Source: JASFYU01 sp045046905 (GTDB taxonomy: Bacteria; Bacteroidota; Bacteroidia; Flavobacteriales; Flavobacteriaceae). Taken from it: a stretch of DNA of 48,041 nucleotides. The position numbers were made by a program, and so were the translations under genes. Positions within the stretch are counted from its first letter, which is position 1; each line of letters starts with the position of its first letter. The stretch is from the NCBI GenBank assembly GCA_045046905.1, contig JASFYU010000030.1, positions 1-48,041 of the forward strand, written 5' to 3'. Below are positions 42,406 to 48,041 of the stretch, in pieces. Below the pieces are notes generated by a model. The model saw only the letters and a list, made by a program, of their open reading frames with translations. It searched no databases and was not told the origin of the DNA.

Positions 42406-42870
42406 CTACTCAAACATCAAACTTATAAATTCGGCCACACAGGCGGGTTTATCGCAGGCCTCGATTTCTACCACACAATTCCATGTGATCTTTAGTCCGT
42501 TTGTGCCATAATCTTCGATTTTTTGAATACCACCGGTTAGTCGCAGGCGACTATCGACCAAAACGGGGCTTGGAAAACGAACCTTGTTCAAACCATAGTT
42601 CACACCCATTGTGGCCGATTTGACTTGTATGGTATCTTCCAATAATTTCGATAGCAGTGCGAGGGACATAAAACCATGGGCAACTGGTTTTTTAAAGGGG
42701 GAATGTTTTTTTGTTTTTTCCACATCGACGTGTATCCATTGGAAATCCATCGTAGCTTTCGCAAAATCATTAATCATTTCTTGGGTTACCGTAAGCCAAT
42801 CTCCCTCCGGAAAATCTTCGTTTTCCAGAGTTCGAAACGCCTCGAAATTTTCTAATTCAAGTTTTGCCAT
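42406..42870 (-). CDS. MaoC-family (R)-enoyl-CoA hydratase-like protein
   Basis: 154 residues from the ATG at 42870; an ATG 30 bases upstream would overlap the SDR gene and adds a non-conserved KNNK leader. Hot-dog fold: FAKATMDFQWIHVD gives the Asp/His catalytic pair five residues apart, and PVAHGFMSLALLSKLL is the hydratase-2 signature. It hydrates trans-2-enoyl-CoA to (R)-3-hydroxyacyl-CoA, a substrate for the FabG-like SDR encoded just upstream. Last gene of the minus-strand acyl operon. Confidence 0.9.
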   Translation of the reverse strand: MAKLELENFEAFRTLENEDFPEGDWLTVTQEMINDFAKATMDFQWIHVDVEKTKKHSPFKKPVAHGFMSLALLSKLLEDTIQVKSATMGVNYGLNKVRFPSPVLVDSRLRLTGGIQKIEDYGTNGLKITWNCVVEIEACDKPACVAEFISLMFE

Positions 42871-42880
42871 TTTATTGTTT

Positions 42881-43618
42881 TTATCTTGAAGTTCCGCCAT
42901 CTATGGTAAGGCATATGCCTGAAACAAAACGAGCCTCTTCAGAAGCAAGATAGAGGTAGCCATAGGCAATATCAATGGGTTCTGCCACCCTTCGCAAGGG
43001 AATACTGGCCTTGATCTTGTCGAAATGCTCTTCTGGAATCTCCTTCACCATATCAGTCATGGTAAAACCTGGCGCAATGGCATTGGCGGTAATACCATAT
43101 TTACCGAATTCTACGGTCCAAGTCTTTGCCATAGCAATGACTCCCGCCTTGGTAGCTGCATAATTGGTCTGCCCAAAGTTACCTCGTAGACCAACATTAG
43201 ATGCGGCACTCACAATTCGACCCCATTGTTTTTCTTTCATATAGGGCACTACGGCCTGTGTACAAAGAAAAACCCCTTTCAAATTCACTTCGATAACCGC
43301 ATCCCATTCCTCTTCACTCATTTTTTCAAGGGTTCTATCTCTAGTAATACCCGCATTATTGATCAAAATATCAATCTTACCATATTTGGCATTAATCTGT
43401 TTGAAAAGATCAACAACTGCGGCTTTATCCGTCACTGAAACCGAATGGTATTCCGCTTGTCCTTGGTTTGCATTTATTGCATCGGCCACCGCTTGCCCTT
43501 GTGGCAACAAATCTATTATAATTACGGTAGCACCCTCTTTTGCGAAAAGTTCAGATACCGCTTGCCCTATTCCTCTAGAACCACCTGTAACAATGGCTAC
43601 TTTGTCTTTTAGTCTCAT
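42881..43618 (-). CDS. FabG-like SDR (3-oxoacyl reductase)
   Basis: 245 residues, FabG length. TGGSRGIGQA cofactor loop, NNAGITRD, Ser in SAASNVG, YAATK catalytic pair, IAPGFTMTDM and the C-terminal ARFVSGICLTIDGG. Interconverts 3-oxo and 3-hydroxyacyl-CoA or -ACP with NAD(P)H. Ten bases before the MaoC gene, so the two form a hydration/reduction pair. A 400-base heptamer-rich spacer separates it from the next upstream gene of the operon. Confidence 0.93.
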   Translation of the reverse strand: MRLKDKVAIVTGGSRGIGQAVSELFAKEGATVIIIDLLPQGQAVADAINANQGQAEYHSVSVTDKAAVVDLFKQINAKYGKIDILINNAGITRDRTLEKMSEEEWDAVIEVNLKGVFLCTQAVVPYMKEKQWGRIVSAASNVGLRGNFGQTNYAATKAGVIAMAKTWTVEFGKYGITANAIAPGFTMTDMVKEIPEEHFDKIKASIPLRRVAEPIDIAYGYLYLASEEARFVSGICLTIDGGTSR

Positions 43619-43623
43619 GCTTT

Positions 43624-44029
43624 TCGTTGTTCGTTGTTTGTTGATGGTTTTTCGTTGTTCGTTGTTGGTTAAATATATAGCATTTCTACTAAATACTCAT
43701 TTCTTACTACTAGGCTTTTGGTTTCAAGTATTTTGTTCAAATTTAAGTTCAAGAACAAAGGAAGTTCACTAAATCTTATCTCAACACTTACCGCTCATTG
43801 CCGTATCAACACATTTTCAAATCGACCCATTTTTATTTCGTTGTTCTTTGGTCCTTGGTCCTTGTTCGTTTGATTTCTAGTTTCATGTGTCTCTTCTCTA
43901 TTTTCTTACCTCTTGGCTCATGTTTCGTGTGCAGGGTTATTGCTCATTTTGGTTTCAAGTTTAAGCACTTTATACTTCATACTCAATACTTTGTACTCAA
44001 TACTTCACACTTGACACTTCATACTTGCA
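43624..44029. repeat. Gene-free region built of period-7 tandem arrays
   Basis: About 400 bases with no gene. Clear arrays in phase 7: TCGTTGT, TCGTTGT, TTGTTGA, TGGTTTT, TCGTTGT, TCGTTGT, TGGTTAA (43624-43672); TTCGTTG, TTCTTTG, GTCCTTG, GTCCTTG, TTCGTTT (43837-43871); and ACTTTAT, ACTTCAT, ACTCAAT, ACTTTGT, ACTCAAT, ACTTCAC, ACTTGAC, ACTTCAT, ACTTGCA (43967-44029). The stretch near 43873-43930 looks like a decayed array of the same period. The last units overlap the 3' end of the quinone-reductase-like gene. Confidence 0.75.
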
Positions 44030-44993
44030 CGACCAATTTTCCTTTTACTTTTCGATCCATCATTTCTTGCAATGCTTTTGAGGTATCTTCAAGAGGATAC
44101 ATTTTATGAATATGGGGGTTTAGTTTGCCTTCTTCGTGCCATTTCATTAAGGTCATGGTATTCTCCATATTCGCTTTGGGATCTTTCATGGCAAAACCGC
44201 CCCAGAATACCCCAACAATCGAGGCTCCTTTTAATAAGGGAAGGTTCAAAGGCATTTTAGGAATAGTACCTGTGGCAAAACCTACTACCAGAAATCTACC
44301 GTTCCAAGCAGTACCTCGCAAGGCAGCTTCCGAATAATCGCCACCTATGGGGTCATAAACAACATCAACTCCTTTATTGTCAGTGAGCTCTTTTATCATC
44401 GACCTCAAGTCTTGTTTGGTATAATTAATTGTTTCATATGCTCCATATTCCTTGCACAGTTCGAGTTTTTCATCGGTTGAGGCAGCAGCGATTACTTTTG
44501 CCCCCATCAACTTACCCAATTCAACGGCTGCCAGACCAACACCGCCCGAAGCACCTAAGACCAGCAAGGTTTCCCCCTCGGCCAGTTTGGCCCTATCTTT
44601 CAGTGCATGATAAGAAGTGCCATAGGCCATCATAAAAGATGCCGCCACGGGGAAATTCATTTTCTCAGGTTTCCGAAAACAGGCATTTGAGGGTACGACT
44701 ACCTCTTCGGCCAAGCCTCCGTGCTGTACAAAACCAAATACGGCATCGCCCACTGCAAGATGCTTTACCCCTTCGCCTATTTCTTTAACGATTCCGGCAA
44801 TATCACTACCCGGCGTAAACGGAAGTTCAGGTTTATATTGATATAATCCCTGAATTATGAGCGTATCGGGAAAATTGATTCCACAGGCCTTGACCTGAAC
44901 CACAACTTCTTTGGCTCCCGCTTTTAGAGAGTCTATTTCTTCTAAAACCAATGCAGAAGGTGGTCCAAATTCTTTACAACGTATTGCCTTCAT
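44019..44993 (-). CDS. NADPH:quinone-reductase-like MDR oxidoreductase
   Basis: 324 residues, zinc-free MDR of the quinone oxidoreductase type. KACGINFPDTLIIQGLYQYKPELPFTPGSD is the family signature, and LLVLGASGGVGLAAVELGK is the NADPH-binding loop. No zinc ligands are seen. Probably reduces an enoyl or quinone substrate. In many bacteria this gene travels with acyl-CoA dehydrogenase and ACAD10/11-type phosphotransferase genes, as here. Its stop codon (TGA, 44019-44021) and last codons lie in the heptamer array, so the C-terminus may have been reset by repeat growth. Confidence 0.92.
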   Translation of the reverse strand: MKAIRCKEFGPPSALVLEEIDSLKAGAKEVVVQVKACGINFPDTLIIQGLYQYKPELPFTPGSDIAGIVKEIGEGVKHLAVGDAVFGFVQHGGLAEEVVVPSNACFRKPEKMNFPVAASFMMAYGTSYHALKDRAKLAEGETLLVLGASGGVGLAAVELGKLMGAKVIAAASTDEKLELCKEYGAYETINYTKQDLRSMIKELTDNKGVDVVYDPIGGDYSEAALRGTAWNGRFLVVGFATGTIPKMPLNLPLLKGASIVGVFWGGFAMKDPKANMENTMTLMKWHEEGKLNPHIHKMYPLEDTSKALQEMMDRKVKGKLVVQV

Positions 44994-45064
44994 GTGTTTA
45001 AAATTTTGTACTATACACTTGAATGTGTTTTTTGATTAAAAAATACATATCCGTTTCATCCCTG

Positions 45065-46069
45065 TTAATCTTCGATTACTTTTAGCACCAGCTTTCCTAA
45101 TTTATCCCCTGAAAAAAGACGTTGATAGGTTTGGGGAAAATTTGCTATCCCCTCATAAACGTCTTCTCGACTCTTTAGTTTACCCTCTGCCATCCATGCA
45201 CCCATGGCCTTGGCCGCCTCTCCGTATCTTTTTGAATAGTCGAACACCACCATACCTTGCATTTTGGCCCGGTTGACCAATAATGATAGATAATTACTTG
45301 GGCCTTTAACGGCCGTTTTAGTATTGTACTGAGATATTGCTCCGCATATTACAATACGGGCATGCATTCTCAATCTGCCCAATGCGATGTCTAAAATTTC
45401 TCCCCCAACATTATCAAAATAGACGTCTAAGCCCTTGGGGCATTCTTCTTTCAATCTACTTTTGACATCTTCATTCTTATAGTCGATAGCCCCATCAAAA
45501 CCCAGCTCTTCTACAATATACTTGCATTTATCGGCACCACCGGCAATACCGATTACCCTACATCCTTTTATTTTGGCAATTTGACCAACGATACTCCCTA
45601 CTGCTCCGGCAGCTCCTGAAACCAGTACAATATCACCTTCTTTAATCTCGCCTACTTCGAGTATACCAAAATATGCGGTCATTCCGGGCATTCCTAAGAC
45701 ACCGAGATATGTGGGTAGTGGTGCTACATTAGGGTCTACGAGATGGTATCCTTTACCATCGGAAACGGTGTATTGCTGCACTCCGCCTTGGCCATACACA
45801 AAATCACCTATTTTAAATTTCTCATGCTTGTTAGCCCTTACCACTTCTCCCACCGTTCCTGCACGCATTACAGAACCTATGGCCATGGGTTCAATATATG
45901 ATCGGGCATCATTCATCCACCCTCTCATGGCGGGATCTAGAGAAACGTAATGTTGTTTTACCAAAATCTCGCCCTCTTGTATTTCAGGAATGGGGTTGCC
46001 CTCCAAAGCCCATGTCGAGGCATCTGCTTCACCTTTGGGCCTATTTATAAATTTTAATTGTTTATTCAT
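45065..46069 (-). CDS. CurA/leukotriene B4 12-hydroxydehydrogenase-family NADP-dependent oxidoreductase
   Basis: 334 residues. Family motifs: YVSLDPAMRGWMNDARSY near residue 50, GMPGMTAYFGILEVG, VLVSGAAGAVGSIVGQIAK (NADPH loop), DVYFDNVGGEILD and ICGAISQYN. It reduces the C=C double bond of alpha,beta-unsaturated ketones or similar compounds. Located between the quinone-reductase-like and SDR genes on the same strand (71 and 23 bases away), consistent with one operon handling acyl or terpenoid-like carbon. Confidence 0.92.
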   Translation of the reverse strand: MNKQLKFINRPKGEADASTWALEGNPIPEIQEGEILVKQHYVSLDPAMRGWMNDARSYIEPMAIGSVMRAGTVGEVVRANKHEKFKIGDFVYGQGGVQQYTVSDGKGYHLVDPNVAPLPTYLGVLGMPGMTAYFGILEVGEIKEGDIVLVSGAAGAVGSIVGQIAKIKGCRVIGIAGGADKCKYIVEELGFDGAIDYKNEDVKSRLKEECPKGLDVYFDNVGGEILDIALGRLRMHARIVICGAISQYNTKTAVKGPSNYLSLLVNRAKMQGMVVFDYSKRYGEAAKAMGAWMAEGKLKSREDVYEGIANFPQTYQRLFSGDKLGKLVLKVIED

Positions 46070-46092
46070 TTCTTTTTACTGTTTAGAGACTG

Positions 46093-46851
46093 TTATTGTA
46101 ACGATATTCCGCCATCCAAGGTGATGGTCTGTCCGGTTATATATTTAGAATTATCGGAGGCGAGCCAGGCTATAGCTTCCGCAATATCAGCTGGATCTCC
46201 GAACCTACCCATGGGAATCATTTGTTTTAAAGTATCTTCTTTACCAGGGCTGCTGCTAACCAACCTCTCTAGAAGTGGCGAACGGGTATAGCCAGGGCAG
46301 ACCGCATTAATTCTGATATTTTTACGCCCGTATTCCAGAGCCGCCGATTTGGTCATTCCTACTACGGCAAACTTACTGGCACTGTAAGAGAGGTTATAGC
46401 CCGAAGGTATCAAGCCCGCAAGGGAAGCTACGTTTATAATGTTACCATGACCTTGTTTTTGCATCTGCTTCAAAGCCACTTGCATACCGTAGAATACACC
46501 CGTTTGGTTAACGGCTATAACATTATGCCAATCTTCGTGGGTATGCTCGGCCGTCTTTTTTTGATTTTTACCGCCGATACCGGCATTGTTGATCATTATA
46601 TCTAAGCTTCCTTCTTTTTTAATTGTTATAGCGATTAGGGCTTCTACTTCCTCATATTTTGTAACATCGGTTTGTACTGCAATGGCCGTCCCTCCTATTT
46701 TTAGTATTTCTTCAGCTACCTTTTGGGCACTTTCAAAATTAATATCCGATACAATAACTCGCGCCTTATGGGCCGCCATCAAAGTGGCTGTTGCCGCCCC
46801 GATACCACTACCAGCACCCGTTATAATTACAACTTTTTCTTCTAAGTCCAT
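46093..46851 (-). CDS. SDR-family dehydrogenase
   Basis: 252 residues from the ATG at 46851. Starts further upstream would translate a heptamer repeat (residues such as KPETRNEKQK), so the ATG before LEEKVVIITGAGSGIGAAT is taken. Classical SDR: NNAGIG, Ser in NVASLAG, YSASK, CPGYTRSPLL and ITGQTITLDGG. Likely a 3-hydroxyacyl-CoA or secondary-alcohol dehydrogenase. Part of the minus-strand acyl operon. Confidence 0.92.
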   Translation of the reverse strand: MDLEEKVVIITGAGSGIGAATATLMAAHKARVIVSDINFESAQKVAEEILKIGGTAIAVQTDVTKYEEVEALIAITIKKEGSLDIMINNAGIGGKNQKKTAEHTHEDWHNVIAVNQTGVFYGMQVALKQMQKQGHGNIINVASLAGLIPSGYNLSYSASKFAVVGMTKSAALEYGRKNIRINAVCPGYTRSPLLERLVSSSPGKEDTLKQMIPMGRFGDPADIAEAIAWLASDNSKYITGQTITLDGGISLQ

Positions 46852-46875
46852 ATTAGGTTGTTCTTCAATTTTCTG

Positions 46876-46903
46876 TTTCTCGTTTCTGGTTTCTGGTTTC
46901 TGG
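46876..46903. repeat. Short heptanucleotide array
   Basis: TTTCTCG, TTTCTGG, TTTCTGG, TTTCTGG in phase 7. Non-coding leader between the phosphotransferase stop and the SDR start. Confidence 0.7.
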
Positions 46904-46913
46904 TTCACGACCA

Positions 46914-47993
46914 TTAATACAGTTGGTCTATTTGATTTTTCTGAATCGCCTGCCATGCCGTATTGCAACACAAGGCAGAAACCTTGTTTAGGTTAGCGAA
47001 ACGTTGGTCTGCTGTATACCCATTCTTGAACCTATAATATATCTGCTGGGCTATCACTGCAATCTTAAAAAGTCCGTAAGCATAATAGAAGATCAGATTG
47101 TCTACATTCCTACCACTTTTAAGGGCATATTTCTGTACAATTTCGGTTCGCGAAGGATTGCCTTGCATTACCGTTGGGGACGGAAGTCCGTGTTTGACAA
47201 AATCAACATCCATAGCGGTGGTCCAATACCCCAAAGAGGTACCCAGATCCATCAATGGGTCTCCCAAGGTACACATTTCCCAATCCAGTATTGCCGCTAC
47301 TTTCTTCCATTGGTCATCGGCAAAAACAATATTATCGTACTTATAATCATTATGGATCAGGCTGTATTCATAGTGCTTAGGCTGATGGTCTTTCATCCAT
47401 GATAGTACTTTTTGAGCTGAGGGAACATCATCTGTTGCTGCGGCAAGGTATTGTTTGCCCCAGTTTGTTACTTGCCGATCTACGTACCCTTCTGGCCTAC
47501 CTAATGTTTCAAGCCCTGCAGCCTTATAATCAACATTATGGAGTTCAACAAAGGTATCTAACCAGGTACTCGCTATGGTATTGAATTCATTTGGGGATAC
47601 CTGCCGTTCTAAAGCTTCTTTTGCCGTTAGAATAATTCCATCTACCTTACTCATAATATAGAAGAGCGCGCCGAGGACTTCGACATCTTCACAATGCACA
47701 TATGCCCTGGGTGTTTTATTGAATACCTTGTTCAAATGATAAAGGACTTTAAATTCCCTCCCCATATTATGCCCTCGCTTTGGTGCCGCAAAGGGTGGAC
47801 GCCGGAGTACATATTCCTTTTCTTCAATTTTTAGGAGATAGGTGAGATTCGAATACCCATTGTAAAACTGATCAACACGCAATTCGCTTTTTTCACTATT
47901 GATCAGTTCATGCTGCAACAAGAACTGCTTCAGGTTCTTCTCATGAAGCTCCTCTCCTTTTTGCACCTTCTTGGTCAGTTCTTTTTCTGGCAT
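46914..47993 (-). CDS. APH-type phosphotransferase of the ACAD10/11-associated family
   Basis: 359 residues, kinase-like fold. YNGYSNLTYLLKI is the nucleotide loop, YVLRRPPFAAPKRGHNMGRE holds the conserved Arg-Arg-Pro-Pro of this subfamily, HNDYKYDN (214-221) is the Brenner catalytic loop and DWEM (237-240) replaces DFG. It corresponds to the N-terminal kinase domain of ACAD10/11, which phosphorylates 4-hydroxyacyl-CoA. First gene of the acyl operon within the window. Its promoter would lie beyond 47994, and only 48 bases remain. Confidence 0.93.
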   Translation of the reverse strand: MPEKELTKKVQKGEELHEKNLKQFLLQHELINSEKSELRVDQFYNGYSNLTYLLKIEEKEYVLRRPPFAAPKRGHNMGREFKVLYHLNKVFNKTPRAYVHCEDVEVLGALFYIMSKVDGIILTAKEALERQVSPNEFNTIASTWLDTFVELHNVDYKAAGLETLGRPEGYVDRQVTNWGKQYLAAATDDVPSAQKVLSWMKDHQPKHYEYSLIHNDYKYDNIVFADDQWKKVAAILDWEMCTLGDPLMDLGTSLGYWTTAMDVDFVKHGLPSPTVMQGNPSRTEIVQKYALKSGRNVDNLIFYYAYGLFKIAVIAQQIYYRFKNGYTADQRFANLNKVSALCCNTAWQAIQKNQIDQLY

Positions 47994-48041
47994 TTTTGAG
48001 AGACTATTTTACTTTCAATTATACTTATTTAATTAATAGAT

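Noticed and set aside
46586..46996. 136-residue plus-strand frame
   Set aside because: Antisense to the SDR and running through the heptamer repeat. Low-complexity composition.

Overview
The window looks like chromosomal DNA of a Flavobacteriaceae-type (Bacteroidota), probably marine, bacterium. Direct signs are a SusC/SusD pair, many secreted or lipoprotein glycan-active proteins, AT-rich DNA with few Shine-Dalgarno sequences, and promoter -7 boxes of the TAnnTTTG type (for example positions 196-203, 28912-28919 and 40275-40282). I cannot name the genus. No rRNA, tRNA, CRISPR array, phage or transposase gene was seen.

Layout. (1) 0.2-12.2 kb: a GlcG/HbpS-like protein; a minus-strand group of two purple-acid-phosphatase-like metallophosphoesterases and a HAD phosphatase; a lipoprotein cytochrome c fused to VCBS repeats; a DUF6807/PmoA-like lipoprotein; a Tat-exported Gfo/Idh/MocA oxidoreductase; a secreted alpha/beta-hydrolase; and a third metallophosphoesterase. 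(2) 12.7-28.9 kb: the core of a polysaccharide utilization locus. SusC and SusD are followed by a strong terminator, then a lone (alpha/alpha)-toroid protein, a SUMF1-fold protein and a GH20-fold-like hydrolase. On the other strand are two proteins that fuse a Reg_prop beta-propeller to the same toroid fold, and a YidR-like (DUF3748) lipoprotein. (3) 29.5-40.2 kb: a plus-strand catabolic cluster with an SSS sodium symporter, two tiny membrane proteins, a cytoplasmic GH2 of exo-beta-glucosaminidase type, a DegT aminotransferase, a Gfo/Idh/MocA dehydrogenase, a hexulose-phosphate-synthase/KGPDC-family aldolase, a zinc dehydrogenase, an SDR and a sugar-phosphate isomerase/epimerase. (4) 40.2-42.3 kb: a HigBA toxin-antitoxin pair and a Fic AMP-transferase. 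(5) 42.4-48 kb: a minus-strand acyl-CoA-type operon (MaoC, FabG-like SDR, two MDR reductases, another SDR, an ACAD10/11-type phosphotransferase).

How the genes may work together (inference): SusCD binds and imports an oligosaccharide. Periplasmic phosphatases, an esterase, oxidoreductases and the toroid enzymes trim it. The symporter takes up a small saccharide, the cytoplasmic GH2 cleaves it, and the DegT, Gfo/Idh, MDR, SDR, isomerase and aldolase enzymes oxidise, deaminate and split the released, possibly amino, sugar. No sulfatase and no dedicated PUL regulator is present in the window. Three phosphatases in a locus without sulfatases hint at a phosphorylated glycan.

Non-coding structure is unusually rich. 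A family of about 70-150 bp two-hairpin elements ending in the core CCCACTnGTGGGAATAAA recurs about nine times, often within 5-25 bp of a start codon, and one copy splits the higB-higA operon. A second subtype has the core CCCTCAATGAGG. Several intergenic regions consist of period-7 (heptanucleotide) tandem arrays, and one MITE-like element with terminal inverted repeats lies at 7910-8055.
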